Counted from the first letter of the stretch, positions 33,542 through 45,385 are shown. The stretch: DNA of 64,000 nt from Salticus scenicus (GCA_963930645.1 OZ005648.1:243203436-243267435); one strand, 5' to 3'. Numbers and translations are program-made. Notes: generated from the sequence alone by a model not told the origin.

Positions 33542-34080
33542 ATGAAAGAAATGAAACCAAATTTCATGTACGAGCTGTGAAAGGCATGGTGATATGAATT
33601 ACGCAAAGAAAAAAAATAGTAGGAACACTCGTTGATAGGAGAAATTTTAGAGCTGCTATCTCATACGCATCATGAAATTTGCACAATCGAGTTGCATTAA
33701 TGCAACATTCTTATTGTATACGAAATTTTGGAATTGTTGAAAATGAAAAAAGTCAAAACGTAGGATAGGCGCACAGAAAATGAATTATGCAACGTTTCAT
33801 TAACGTTGGAATAGAAAATACAGAAATAAATTATATACAGTATTCAACTAACGGAATTATTCTTTTATAAATCCGCATTTAGGTTCCCGGGACAGAGTGC
33901 AATATGTTCTAATTCACACTATCAATGTAAATTGCGCAAATTTCATCCCGCATACACGACAGCACCATAAAAATCTCCCCTATCCACCAAATTTTGGTTC
34001 TTTTTTTTTTTTTTTTCAGAAATCAATTATCTAGTTCTTCTTTACAGTCTGTACATGAAATTGTGTTTCATTTCTTTCGT
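33542..34080. mobile_element. Small TIR element
   Basis: GAAAGAAATGAAACCAAATT and TTTCATGTAC at the left are mirrored at 34038-34080 as GTACATGAAATTGTGTTTC and ATTTCTTTC, about 40 bp of inverted repeat. The interior is non-coding. Exact ends and target duplication are not clear. Confidence 0.55.
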
Positions 34081-34170
34081 TAGTAGGTGCCTCCTTAGTA
34101 GTGCCTCCTTAGTAGTAGCCTCCTTGGTAGTAGGTGCCTCCTTAGTGTGCATCTTAGTAGGTGCCTCCAA
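34078..34170 (+). repeat. Minisatellite, GTGCCTCCTTAGTAG units
   Basis: About six imperfect copies of a 14-18 bp unit (TAGTAGGTGCCTCCT) in tandem, starting directly at the right end of the preceding TIR element. Confidence 0.75.
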
Positions 34171-34312
34171 ACAAGAAAAGTTATTTCAGGGACACATTGT
34201 ACATGGTTCACAAACCATTTCATTATAGTTTTTTTCCCTAAAGTGCTATAATGAAAATGGAGGCAAAATATTTTAAGTAAAAATAAATCCTATCAATATT
34301 TATTGAAAAACT

Positions 34313-34316
<4 letters not shown>

Positions 34317-34364
<48 letters not shown>
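34317..34364 (+). repeat. (CA)n(TA)n microsatellite
   Basis: About 16 CA units followed by about 7 TA units, ending at the left edge of the MITE at 34365. Confidence 0.9.
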
Positions 34365-34565
34365 CAGTAAAACCTCGTTAACGTAAATCTCAAGGGGGAT
34401 AAAAAATTTGTTCATGTTATCAATAATTCATGCAATCAATAACTAAAAAATGCAATCAGTATTCTTCATATAACTAAAATAATCTTTCTTTTGACGAGGA
34501 TTGTGGAACAATTAATGTTAAAAGTAATTCAAGCTAACAGTGTTCACGTTAACGATGTTGAACTG
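34365..34565. mobile_element. pogo/Tigger-like MITE, 201 bp
   Basis: Left end CAGTAAAACCTCGTTAACGT; right end in reverse complement CAGTTCAACATCGTTAACGT; TA outside each. This fits the pogo/Tigger terminal style CAGT..ACCTCG. A similar half-end (ACAGTATAACCTCG) lies near 40308. Confidence 0.75.
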
Positions 34566-34878
34566 TACATGTGTTTATATAGGTAGATAGATAGATATAG
34601 ATATAGGTATATATAATCTCAAAATTTAAATTTTACAGATGTACTAATTTACTATACTCTCAAAAACGTGAATTTAAATACAAATTACTTTGAAACCTAA
34701 AGAAATTATACCAATCAATTTTTAAATCATACTTAAGCCGTATTAAACTTAATTGCTGCATAGTATTGAAACTTGATTTTATGTTTTGTTTAATTTGTTT
34801 TCCACTTTGATTTCTTTCGTTAAGATAAGTAACTGATATAAAATTAAAAATATCATACTTTCGGGGCGCACTTAAAGA

Positions 34879-34920
<42 letters not shown>

Positions 34921-35566
34921 GATTTTTCAATTAAAAATTTTCTACTAGTATGTAGTATTAAATAAATGTATTATTTAATTTGATATTTTATTTATATTAT
35001 ACAATAATAATCATTAAATAATTTTTCCTTCAAAAAGATTTAGATCAATTCACCGTGTAACATAATATTCTTGTAATCTTTTATATGGATGAATACGTGT
35101 CATCTAAAGGAACATTAATCAATGCATGATATTCGCAGAGTCTATACATGTCACAGAAAATAAAGGACTTTGACAGAATATGATAAAGGAAGATATGAGA
35201 AAAGTTACCAAGGGAAATATTCCTGATTCGGAAAAAGGCAGTTTATCGTCCTGAGTTTGACGCATGATATCTAGTAAATATCATGAATACGAAAAATTTG
35301 ATTTGTATTAAAATAAAGTCGTATTATATAATACATATTGAGATATTCACTGCTTGAAATATGACAGAAATATTTTTATTAAATATAAAATTATTTTTAA
35401 ATTCGACACTTTGGTGATTAAACAGTATGATTTGTAATGCTTATTAAATTTTTAATTACCATTCGTAGAAAGAAATTCCATTTATCTATGAAATGACCTT
35501 GTCTTGCAAATTTACATATATGCGAGACTATGTATGATTGTATTACATCTCACCAATCCAAAAATT
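34566..35566. other. No gene seen; (ATT)n
   Basis: Contains an ATT repeat of about 13 units (34879-34919) and TAGA/TATA repeats near 34583-34613. No coding frame. Confidence 0.45.
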
Positions 35567-36111
35567 ATGCACACTGTAAAAAAAAAAAAAAAAAAAAAGT
35601 AGGATCATGTGATTTGACCGTATAATTTTACGAGAAATGACAATTTCACTAGCTAAACGGCCAAAGCCCGTAAATGGGTAGTCTGAAAGTATAATTTTAG
35701 GATACCGGTATTTCTTACGGGCAAAAGTCGTTAATCTACGCAATTTGTTCAAATCTCCCAAAAAACTGTTTTTTTACGGTCATATCCCTTCAAATGTAAA
35801 GTATTAGCTTTTCAGTGACGTCTCATAAGAATCACTTCGTATTTGAAACTGAAAATATAATTGTAGATTTATTGGTCGAGGCAGTTTATTTATACACTCA
35901 TACTAATAGCGACTGATATAAAAAATCTAGTATTTTCCTAATTTAATTCAAAGATATTATTCAAAGTTGTATGTTTGTCACAACGTAAAATTATGAGGTA
36001 ATACATAATTTATGATCCTAATGTTTTTTACGAGCTCTTCCTGAAATTTGTGCTGCCGGGCGTTGCACATGATCTGACTTTTTTTTTTTTTTTTTTTTTT
36101 TTTTTGTGCAT
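35567..36111. mobile_element. Possible TIR element with A/T-tract ends
   Basis: Left: ATGCAC, a run of about 20 A, then GTAGGATCATGTGA. Right, in reverse complement: ATGCAC, a run of about 28 A, then GTCAGATCATGTGC. The mirrored layout suggests a small transposon whose A-tracts have grown. Non-coding. Confidence 0.4.
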
Positions 36112-36175
36112 TAATTTCATGGTCATTTGTTTTTCATCTGTTTGATTACGAACTGACAAGTTTTCACTAATACCA

Positions 36176-36640
36176 CACACAGAAAAATGAAAAATCGAAA
36201 CTTGTCAAGAGACGTGCCATCTTTGTGACAATAAACGTTTAACAAGTACATTGACAAATTTGCACAAAATTACGCAAAATTTTAAACAATCAAAACACTA
36301 CCTGACAATCCCATCTAGTCATGAGACACAAAAGTCGTTTTATTTTACCATGTATCTTTAATGTGTTTCGTCTGATGATCCGTTTTGCCTCTAAAACTTG
36401 TCAGATGACTAACTTTCCAGGTACAGTTTTCATTTTCCTCAAATTTGACCAGGTTAGTCAGATGAGAGAATAAAAAAAAAAATATTCCTATTTTGTCAAT
36501 TGACTAAGAAAAATTTGTTTGGCTAGTCCAAAAGCTCAGCATTATTATTATTTTTTTTTTTCCTTTAATTTTTTTTTTTATTTATTTATTTTTTGTCTCC
36601 TTCTGACAACTTGAGTTAGTCAACCGAAATCGAAAAATAA
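36176..36640 (+). repeat. Left subterminal repeat region
   Basis: Repeated short words ACTTGTCA, TTGTCA, GACTAA and TTAGTCA in both orientations, spaced 20-60 bp. The matching right-hand region is 48780-49295. Confidence 0.5.
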
Positions 36641-36760
36641 AGAATAAACTCATCGCATTTGGCGGGATAGTGCAATTGCCGTTGGAGTGACTTTCATTTT
36701 AGAAAGAGAACAAGAGATTTTTGAGTAATCAGAATCAGCGAATCGAGTTTACAGCCAAAA
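36641..36760 (+). other. Tentative first (non-coding) exon of the THAP gene
   Basis: The stretch ends at a good splice donor, AAAA|GTAAGTGC at 36761, and lies 300 bp before the THAP exon. The start is not defined. I see no CxxC zinc ligands in phase, so this exon is non-coding, or the true first coding exon has been lost or lies elsewhere. Confidence 0.3.
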
Positions 36761-37056
36761 GTAAGTGCTAAATACTTTATTTTATTGTAAGCTTTGTTAG
36801 AATAGTAAATTGTAAATTTGTAGAATTCTAAAGCTTCGGCAATCTTCTAACAATATGAATCGTATTTAGAATTTGTTCTAATTTATAAAGTTGTATAAAA
36901 TTTAAAATACGTTATTATAAATCTAGTTTTACGTATCGTTGTATTATAAAAGTATATTTAATTTGTCTAAGCTATAGTTGTTTACATACACTTTTAACAT
37001 TAAGCTCATATTAATATTTTTGTACACAGAATAGTAATGATTTATTTTTCCCTAAG

Positions 37057-37156
37057 GATGGTTCAGAAGGTATTTGGATTTCCAAAGGACGTCAATTTAA
37101 GAAAGATATAGAAAAATGCTATCCATGGTGATTTTGAAAGAACTCCGAATTTTAAG
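37057..37156 (+). pseudogene. THAP domain, exon A (first half)
   Basis: Behind an acceptor (TTATTTTTCCCTAAG|G) comes ATG at 37058 and 33 codons: MVQKVFGFPKDVNLRKI, a TAG, then KNAIHGDFERTPNFK, ending at a donor AAG|GTATGT. The pattern FPKD-x-x-LRK-x-W-x-x-AI-x-R is the middle of the THAP fold. The TAG stands exactly where THAP domains have an invariant Trp, so TGG has become TAG. The CxxC ligands that should precede are missing. The phase at the donor fits the exon at 45161. Confidence 0.65.
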
Positions 37157-37616
37157 GTATGTTTTTTAAATTATCGTTTGCAACATTATATCTATCTTAG
37201 AACAATAAAAAATAATATTAATACTTTTTTTTATATTTAAACTTTTTAATGAGATAAATTAAAAAAATTTAAAGGTTTCTCGTTTATCTGTTATTTTATT
37301 TATTTATTTTTTTTTAATTCCTGTAATAAATAATTTTTTTAATTTAAATAATTTTGGCAAATGGTTGATAATAGTATGTAATAAAAAAAAAAAAAAAAAA
37401 AAAAGACTTTTTATCATTAAATGTTTGATCCGCGATTGTAATGAAATGCTCGCCCTCTGGTGGGCTAAGGTGAAATTATCACACCACTGCATATCCTCAT
37501 ATTATGCAATCGACTTTCCACGATGAAATGGCGGAGAAAGAATAATAATTACACGTGGCTGTTATATTTACTAACAACTGCAGTGTTCAGAGAGCGCCAT
37601 CTATCGATCATTACAA

Positions 37617-37760
37617 ACGCGGATACCAATTTTTTTTTCAAAACAACTTTTAGCAAAAATAATATGAATTTAATATTGCATGCTATATTCTGTTCTCAAT
37701 TTAAAGTGAAATTGTTCTTGTATACAATATTAATTATTAGCGATAAATAATAAATATCTT

Positions 37761-37803
<43 letters not shown>

Positions 37804-38050
37804 CTTCATGTTACTTGTTTCATTCAAATGATTGATGATTGTAATAAAAGGTTGATATTTTTTAATTATTATTATTATTTTTTTTTCAATACAAATTTAA
37901 TCAAAAATAATATGAGTTTAAATTATTAGATACTGTATTCTCGATTCAAAATCAAATTGTTCATGCGCAGCATTTTAAGTATTCGTGATAAACAAAGGAT
38001 ATCTTGTTAAAAATATGTACTTAATTTCATGTTATTTGTTTCATTCTTAA
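37617..38050 (+). repeat. Diverged tandem duplication, ~240 bp unit
   Basis: Two copies share, in order, AAAAATAATATGA, CTGTTCTC/CTGTATTCTCGATTC, AAATTGTTC, CGATAAATAA/CGTGATAAAC, ATATCTTG and TTCATGTTACTTGTTTCATT. An AT repeat (37768-37799) sits in the first copy. Confidence 0.6.
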
Positions 38051-38150
38051 CACATTTAAATTTAAAAACTATTTGATACTACAATTTAAACAACAGTTTT
38101 TTCATTTAACTATGCTCTATAAATTAAGTAGTCGATTGCAAACATTTAGT

Positions 38151-38434
38151 CAGGGCCTGATTAACCAAAAGGCTCGGGAAGCACAAGCTTCCCCTCAAAA
38201 ATTTAACAGGGGGCCTCAAAATGACTAAAAACATGGTCTTGAATTTTCTATTTTAGATTTTCACACTGAGATTGAATTTTTTCTGAGAAAGTTCACCTAA
38301 AGCAAGGTAAAATAACGACTATTTTGGGAAAATTCTATTATTTAACGTCAAAAATTTTAATGTTCTTAATTAATAAGTTATACGATTTTAAAGTTGTGGG
38401 TGGAAACCACCTAGATATATGAATGAAAAAAAAA

Positions 38435-38501
<67 letters not shown>

Positions 38502-38634
38502 AACACACAAAACTTTTTTATCAATTGCATTTTTATATTACAATATGTAATAGGAAAACAAGATTTCCCAAAATCAAAGGGAGCCCCGAAATGATACTAA
38601 GCTTCCCCTAGCTTCAAAGCTTAATCGGGCCCTG
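38151..38634. mobile_element. hAT-type MITE with perfect 8 bp duplication
   Basis: Ends CAGGGCCTGATTAACC and GCTTAATCGGGCCCTG. The 8 bp CATTTAGT is repeated exactly on each side (38143-38150 and 38635-38642). Inside are inverted CAAGCTTCCCCT / AAGCTTCCCCTAGC words and a long AT repeat (about 38433-38494). No coding sequence. The exact duplication marks it as a fairly young insertion in the THAP intron. Confidence 0.92.
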
Positions 38635-38681
38635 CATTTAGTTGTATACGCTATTTCCACAATAACTTAAAATTCATTTTG

Positions 38682-39510
38682 ATTTTCTTCTACATGTATA
38701 AGAATGAAGTAGTGGATTTTTGAAAATTTTCTTTTTATGGCTTTTGGTGCATTTACAAATTTGAGATTTCCTTAAACTCGATTAAACCATTGTTAGGAGA
38801 TGTCTGTCTGTGTATAATCAAAATTTTATGTTTTGGCTGCTGTATCTCACAAAATAATGAACAGAATTGTACAAAAGTTTATATTTGGATGCACTTTCAC
38901 ATAAATTCGTGCTGAATAGCTTTTGGTACATATCATCTAAGAAGTGGCGCTACTATACTACAAATTTCCACAATTAAGGAAAGACTATATCTTAGCTTCT
39001 ATTGTGTAGAACTTCACATAACTTAATGTTCAAATAGTCGATTGTGAAAGACTATGTTTATTCAACTTAGGTGCATATCGGTCATCAGGTAATGCCAGTA
39101 TGTTGCAATTTTCCACATTTAAGAAAATACTGTAACTGAGATTCTGTGATATATAAATGCACTAAACTTGATATGTGCAACAGCCATTATGAACTATTAT
39201 GCTGATTTAATTTGGACGCATATCGGCCGACAGGTGACGTTGGCATGGTGCAATTTTCTCTGTTTATAGGAGAGCCATACCTCAGCTTCTATGATATGTA
39301 TGTGCACCGAATTTGATATGTAAGGTGTATGTTATACATCAAAAACTATGCCAAACTAGCTTTTTAAAAACTATGCCGAATCAATTTGGGTGTACATCAG
39401 ATGACGTACTATTACTCTTTGTAAATTTCCAGATAGTTATAGTATCACAGCATCTATTTGTTAAATTAGTTTGTAAAATCTTTATTTGTGAGAAGCTGTG
39501 TTAATTACTT
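38682..39510 (+). mobile_element. DINE-1-like element, copy h
   Basis: Leader TTTTCTTCTACATGTATAAG and GAAGTAGTGGATTTTTG, a short GTCTGTCTGTG microsatellite (38801-38813), then about four tandem units of roughly 155 bp carrying GGTGCATATCGGTCATCAGG and GCTTCTATTGTGTA. It is a diverged member of the family, and its right end is not sharp. Confidence 0.6.
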
Positions 39511-39914
39511 TGTGTATTGTAACAGATATATGGTGCTATTATATTAAATAATAATAGAAGAAAATTTTGTAATGGCTACAGCATATACTAATTTTAGATA
39601 TAGTGGGTTAAATATATGTTAGTAATTTGCAACAGGTAATTATGAATGATTTACTTATAAATTATCAAATATAGTTCCCCCAGAAATTTTTTTTAATTCA
39701 TTAATACGTAACATTTTTCCCCCACTATAGTATCAAGACACGGTAAAGGTGTATAAACTTTATCATTAATGGTATAATTAACTTAAACATTTCCATTTTA
39801 ACAATAAAACTTTTTTTATAATTTACAACAAGTAATTTAAAATAATTTATTTAAGTGGGCATGAATGTTATAATACTTACAAAACTTTAAATTAACACCA
39901 TAAAAATAAAATAT

Positions 39915-39990
39915 ATCGCACCAATTGTTTCGGGTCGAAAGAGCACACGACCCTTCGTCAGGCACCCAAAGTAGGCACGAGTACAGCTGT
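39915..39990 (-). other. Hammerhead-like core (weak candidate)
   Basis: Minus strand reads GCCTGACGA, A, GGGTCG, a ten-base loop, CGACCC, GAAAC. CUGANGA, a stem II and GAAA are the order of a hammerhead ribozyme core. A 7-pair stem (GTGCCTA with TGGGTGC, using wobbles) precedes it. Against it: an extra A between CUGACGA and stem II, and no good NUH cleavage triplet pairing into stem III. Penelope-like elements carry such motifs. A degenerate or chance hairpin is equally possible. Confidence 0.25.
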
Positions 39991-40379
39991 TTATCTTCGA
40001 TAGCGCATATTCGATCTACGACTGCAATTCACAGCTATCGTACTGCTCACCTTTCAAAATATTTTTTACAATTATAAATCTAAATTTACAGGCATATTTA
40101 TAACTCTAACTAATTTAAACATTAAACACATGCTAGACATGTATCGGAGCTCCCTATTCGTATCCAGAAAAATAGATCCGTATTTGTATGGATCTGTTTT
40201 CTTTTCTTCAACGAAACTAATATGTATCTTTTGTAGAAATTGTATGAAAATTAGAAAAGTATTATAAATCTTTTTTGACTGTTATTAATATCTAAATTAA
40301 ATAAATACAGTATAACCTCGTATTTACATCCTGGAAATTGAAAAGATTTCGCAATTTACATTTTTTTTTTTTTTTTAAA

Positions 40380-41450
40380 TCTTTATTCTATATTCAATAG
40401 AAGAAAGTACTAGATTCGTAAAAATTTTCGACTTCCGTTTTTCGATGAATTTGCACGTATTGAAAGTTCCAGAACACGATTTGACTATTTTTAGAAAATA
40501 TTAGATATGCCTCTGTGTGTGTGAGAGAGACAAAAATTTTGTGCCGACTGCAACTCTGTAACTACTGCACATTATTGCATATAAATTTATATGTAAATGC
40601 ACCTTGACATAAATTAGTGCCTATCAACTTTTGGTTCCCATCCATCAAGAAATGGCACTGCTATACAGCGATTTCTAGAGACCATGACCATATATTAGGA
40701 AACTATATTATACAGGATCTCTAGCGATTTCAACAATTTAAGAGAATGCTATGTCTCATAAACTACTGCAGAGAATTGCATATAAATTCATATGTAGATG
40801 CACCTTGACATAACCTAGTCCTTATCAGCTTTTTATGTCAATTTCTCAAAAGATGGCGCTGCTATACAGTGATTTTCACAATTCAAAGGAAGGCTATATC
40901 TCAGGAACTACTACACATAAATTTATATGTAGATCTACCTCGAGATAAATTATTGTCCATCCACTTTTGGTATCAATAATTCAATAGGTGACGGTGCTAT
41001 ATATCGATTTCCATAATTTAAGGAAAAGAGATATCTCAAGTTCTATTGCGTATAATAATAATAATAATAATAATAAATGATATGTGAAAAGAACATTATC
41101 AGACATTATGCTAATTCAATTTGGATGCATATCGGCCAATAGGTGGCGCTGCTGTACTGCAATTTTCCCCGAGAACGGAAAAGCTATATCTCAACTTCTA
41201 TGGTGTATAACTGTACAAAATTTGATATATGAGGTAACCATTATAAAAACGCATTTTTTAATGTATTATTTATAAAGAATAAAGCTGTCTTTCTTTGTAT
41301 TTTCAATGCAATTTTTCTCTAAGATGAAAATCGTCTGCATTCAGTATGGTAGGTAATTTAAATAAATAAGATCTTTAATAAATTATTTGTACTGAGCGAA
41401 TTTGTATTAGAAAATATAAAAAGAAAGTCTTGTGGTGGCTACAACATACT
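40380..41450 (+). mobile_element. DINE-1-like element, copy d1
   Basis: Leader TTCTATATTCAATAGAAG, GAAAGTACTAGATTCG, a short GTGTGTGTGAGAGAGAC microsatellite, tandem ~155 bp units with ATATAAATTTATATG, TTAGTGCCTATCAACTTTTG and GGTGGCGCTGCTGTACTG, and a 3' hairpin GTCTTGTGGTGGCTACAACA. Followed tail to tail by copy d2. Confidence 0.7.
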
Positions 41451-41594
41451 TGTTGTTGTTGTTGTTTTAAATACCTTTATTTTTAATAAAATTCAATCCT
41501 CGCTTTTATGTGAACGAAATTTTGAATTTTCCTCCATTCATACTTGTATATACAGCAAATATAGAGGAAATACTTGTCGTGATTTCATTTAAAG

Positions 41595-42444
41595 CTATTA
41601 TGTTGTGACCACCGCAAAAATTTCTTCTATATTTTCCTATAGGAAAATTCATTCGCCCAGTAAAAATGTTTTCTTAAAACTATTATTTAAAATTATCTAC
41701 CATAATGAATGCAGATAATTTCATTTTAGAAAAAACTAACACTAATAATAAGAAAAGAAAGACAGTTTAATTCTCTATAAATAAAGTCTTAATAAATGCT
41801 TCTTCATAATGGTTACCTCATATATCAGGTTTTGTACAGTTATATGACACAGAAGTTGAGATATAGCCATATCCTGTTCTCAGAGAAAATTGCAGTATAG
41901 CAGCGCCACTTATTGGCTGATATGCATCCAAATTGAATCTGCGTAATGTCATATAATGGCTACGTTGATACGTGTCAAGTTTTGTTTGATTATACACAAC
42001 AGAACCTTAGATACAGCCTTCCCTGAAAACGCGAAAGTCGACGTATAGCAGCACCACCTGTTGAGCAGTTGACAAAAAATATTGGTGGGCACTAACTTAC
42101 GTCAAAGTTTATCTGCATATAAATTTATATGCAAATTCGATTAGTAGTTTCTGAGATATAGCCTTTCCTGAATTTGTGAAAATCGCAGTCTAGCAGCGTC
42201 ACTTGTTGAGCAAATGATACCAAAAGTTGATAGGCACTAACTTAGGCCAAGGTACATCTGCATATAAATTTATATGCCGTTATCTGCAGTAGTTCCTGAG
42301 ATAATTCCCACAAAATTTTTGTCACACACACACACAGACACATATTTTTCTAAGAATGGTCAAATCGTGTTCTGGAGCCCTCAAAACGTGTAAATCCATT
42401 GAAAAGCGGAAGTTAAAAATTTTTACGATTGCAAAAGTAAAAAG
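41595..42444 (-). mobile_element. DINE-1-like element, copy d2
   Basis: Minus-strand copy whose 3' hairpin (GCGGTGGTCACAACAT) faces that of d1 across 145 bp. Its units and leader (TACTTTTGCAATCG, then AAATTTTTAACTTCCG) mirror d1, and even the AT-rich 3' part is inverted (ACCATAATGAATGCAGAT against ATCGTCTGCATTCAGTATGG). The pair could be one foldback element or two insertions. Confidence 0.7.
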
Positions 42445-42830
42445 AAATATAAAATAAACACATTTAGGAAACGGATTCCATCAAGGCTGATAATAATAAT
42501 ATTCTTTATTTTATCGTCTTCTCTAGAACAAATAAAAGCAAAGCAGGTGTTTAATTGCGAATCATATATATCCGTGGAACCCAAATTATTATAGTAAATA
42601 AACATTCCCGTCGAAAAAATGAAATAAATAAAGATACTTTTTTTTTTTTTTTTTTTTCAGAATATAAGCATTAAACAATGAACTACTATCACTGACCTTG
42701 AAGCAGATTTTTGCAATCTCGAAGTTCACAACTCACATAAGTGTTTAATCATTATTATTATTCTTTTTTTTTTTTTTTTTCAGATTTTTAACGCAATACA
42801 ATTAGTAATTACATCTTTTTTTTTTTTTTT

Positions 42831-43135
42831 TCTTGTATGTTCAATGGAAGAAAGTATTGGATTCGTAAAAATTTTCGGCTTCCGGATTTCGATGGATTTA
42901 CAAGTTTTGAAAGGTTAGACCTCGATTTGACCATTTTTAGTAAATGTCTGTCTGTCTCCGTCTGTGTGTGTATGTATGTGTGACAAAAATTTTGTGGCAA
43001 CTGTATCTACGGAACTACTGTTCAGAATTACATATAAATTTATATGTAGATGCACCTTGACCTAAATTAGTGCCTATCAACTTTTGGTGTCAATCGCTCG
43101 AAAGGTGGCGCTGCTATGCAGCGATATCATTTATA
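42831..43135 (+). mobile_element. DINE-1-like element, fragment e
   Basis: Leader CTTGTATGTTCAATGGAAG, GAAAGTATTGGATTCG, GTCTGTCTCCGTCTG microsatellite and a single unit ending AGGTGGCGCTGCTATGC. The rest is missing. Confidence 0.7.
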
Positions 43136-43334
43136 ATATGGTTGTCAACTTTCATGTATGCTTAACAATAGTGTTCTAACAGGGATATATTCATTAAAAA
43201 AATAATAATTCAATTAAAAGAAATCAATAAAACCAGATTGATCTTTTAAAAAAATCTCGTGCTTGCTTTTCTAAAGTAACTATACGAATTATAAGGTATG
43301 GTGTTATATGACAATATATATATATCATCATTAC

Positions 43335-43418
43335 CAATTTCAGCCTCTATCAATCCACTGCAGGATGAAATCCTCTGCTAGGCGATTCCAAACTGCCCTG
43401 TTTTCGCGCACACACATA
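43335..43418 (-). pseudogene. 3' tail of a non-LTR retrotransposon ORF2
   Basis: The minus-strand frame reads CVRENRAVWNRLAEDFILQW, then IDRG and a stop. This resembles the extreme C-terminus of arthropod non-LTR reverse transcriptases (DR-x-x-W-x-x-x-V/A-E-x-F...W). The tail runs into TGATGATATATATA, a typical microsatellite end. Only some 25 codons remain, cut by the Helitron that begins at 43425. Confidence 0.5.
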
Positions 43419-43424
43419 CATATA

Positions 43425-44940
43425 TCTATATATATAAAATCGTTCTTCCTGACTGACTGACTGAGGGAGTGAGTGAGGGGGTGATTCATCATCGCCCAGA
43501 CCAAACCCCTGGACCTACAAGCATGAAATTTTATGACAATGTTCTTTCTATGACGTAGGCATCCACTAAGAAGTGGTTTTACAAAATTCGCCCCCCGAAG
43601 GAGGGGGGGGGGGGTAAAACGTGATTTCACAAAATCCTTCATATCTCAAACAAAAAAACAGATATCCGTAAAATTTTTGCTTTAAGATATAGCTAATACA
43701 AACGTCTAAAAATCAATTTTTGGAATTTTCGAAATTCGGTCCCCAAGGGGGGCGGGGGGGGGGGGGCAAAACGTGATTTCACATGCGTAAAACGTGATTT
43801 CGCATAATCCTATATATCTAAAACAAAAAAATAGATATACATGAAATTTTTGCTCTAAAATATAGCTAATACAAATATCTAAAAACTGATTTCTGGAATT
43901 TTAGAAATTCAGCCCCCAGGTGGAGCAGTAAGGAGGGGGGCTATGAGGCAAAAACAAATAGAAATACAGTTAGGCCGTTCAAAATTGGTACAGATAGGTT
44001 TTAAAGGCCTACAAGTCGAATGAGGATATTTTCGAAAATGTAAAGTTATTAGGAAGGGGGGAGGGGAGAAAGGGGGGGGGAAATAAAAATAGAGATAGAT
44101 CGTTTAAATTTGGTACATAGAGGTTTTCGATACTTACAAATCAATTGCGGATATTTTTGAATTTGTAAAATTATTAGGAGGGGAGGGAAGGGGGGGTGAG
44201 GCGGTAAGGGGGGCTATGGGCAAAAACAAATAGAAATACAGTTAAGCCGTTAAAAATTGGTACAGATAGGTTTTAGAGGCCTGAAAGTCGAATGGGGATA
44301 ATTTCGAAAGTGTAAAGTTATTAGGAAGGCCGGGAAGGGGGGGGGGCGGAGAGGCAAAAAAAATAAAATAGAGTTAGATAATTCAGAATTGGTACATAGA
44401 GGTTTTCGATACCTACAAATCGATTGCGGATATTTTCGAATTTTTAAAGTTATTGGGAGGGGCAAAAAAATACAAATAGAGATAGATCGTTCAAAACTGG
44501 TGCATAGAGATTTTTGATACTTACAAATCGATTGCGGATATTTTCGAATTTGTAAATTTATTAGGAGGGGTGGGGAGGTAAGGGGGGCTATGGGCAAAAA
44601 CAAATAGAAATACAGCTAGGCCGTTCAAAATTGGTACAGATAGGTTTTTGATACTTACAAATCGATTGCGGATATTTTCGAAATTGTAAAATTATTAGGA
44701 TAGCCGGGAGGGGGGGGGCGAAGGGGGAAAATAACAGAAATAAGAGTTGGAGTATTTTGGGAATTTTTTCCGAAGGCAGTGAGAACACGGTGCGACATTT
44801 TTCCTAATCAGATTTTGTTTCTCTCTTTTTTTTTTTTTTTTTTTTTTTCACGTGATAAAAATTAATGCAATTTTGAGAATTCAGTAATTATAGTGATTCA
44901 TTTAAAAATAGGGACCAGCGAAGCGGGCGTTGCCTGCTAG
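43425..44940 (+). mobile_element. Non-autonomous Helitron, copy A
   Basis: Begins TCTATATATATAAAATCG after A and ends GCGAAGCGGGCGTTGCCTGC-TAG before T, with a short 3' hairpin before CTAG: standard Helitron ends inserted between A and T. The body is a tandem series of about 150 bp units carrying TTAGGCCGTTCAAAATTGG, GGTACAGATAGG, GATATTTTCGAA and a run of G (GGGGAGGGG style). It matches copy B at 53697-54998 closely from the first TTCGCCCCC word to the end. No Rep/helicase frame; frames that stay open (for example 44250-44603) are repeat translations. Confidence 0.85.
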
Positions 44941-45160
44941 TATATATATAATAATTTATGCATAGATTAAGAAAGGTTTTGATAGAATATTTCGTCTCCT
45001 CATTGATTTATTTGATTTCCAATGAAGCCATCTATGATATATGCAATTTCTTAATTGAATGCAACCTATGCAATGAGGTGAAATTTACACCTCATATAGC
45101 GTATTTCTTAGTAATGTCCTGTCTTAGTAATGTCTCTTTTTTTTTTTTTTTTTTTTTAAG

Positions 45161-45385
45161 GTTTGTGAGCTCTATTTTAAACCTGGTGGAATTATAAAAA
45201 CAATAACATATTTTGATGAAAAAGAAGGAAAGTTATATGAAGTCCCAAGAAATAAACCAATTGTTAAAGGTGGTGCTATTCCTACAATTTTCAGTGGCTT
45301 GCCATCATGGAGAGCTATTATGCATAAAAAAATTACGTTTTATTACCTAATTATATTTGTGCTTTTATATTATTATTATGACTAA
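45161..45385 (+). pseudogene. THAP domain, exon B (second half), with 3' end
   Basis: Behind the acceptor at 45160 the frame reads VCELYFKPGGIIKTITYFDE, then KLYEVPRNKPIVKGGAIPTI, then FSGLPSW, and runs to TAA at 45383-45385. THAP domains end VCSxHF...(R/K)xxLxxxAVPTIF, so the match is clear. The zinc-binding His of C-x-x-H is Tyr here. The 24 residues after PSW are Tyr/Leu-rich and look like read-through rather than protein. AATAAA at 45443-45448 could end the transcript. No RNase H-like transposase domain follows. Confidence 0.7.

Larger units (their letters stand above)
37157..45160 (+). other. 8 kb intron of the THAP gene, packed with nested elements
   Basis: The donor GTATGT and an acceptor behind a 21 T tract (TTTTTTAAG|GTTTG) bound it. 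It holds a duplicated 240 bp block, a hAT MITE, four DINE-1-like copies, a non-LTR tail and a Helitron. In an active element it would be far shorter, so most of its length is later insertion. Confidence 0.5.

Noticed and set aside
36661..36760. Short C-x-C containing frame before the THAP donor
   Set aside because: Spacing and phase do not fit the CxxC ligands of a THAP domain, so I left the exon as non-coding and tentative.
44250..44788. Pro/Arg-rich frames of 117 and 66 codons
   Set aside because: Both are translations of the Helitron's G-run tandem units on the minus strand.
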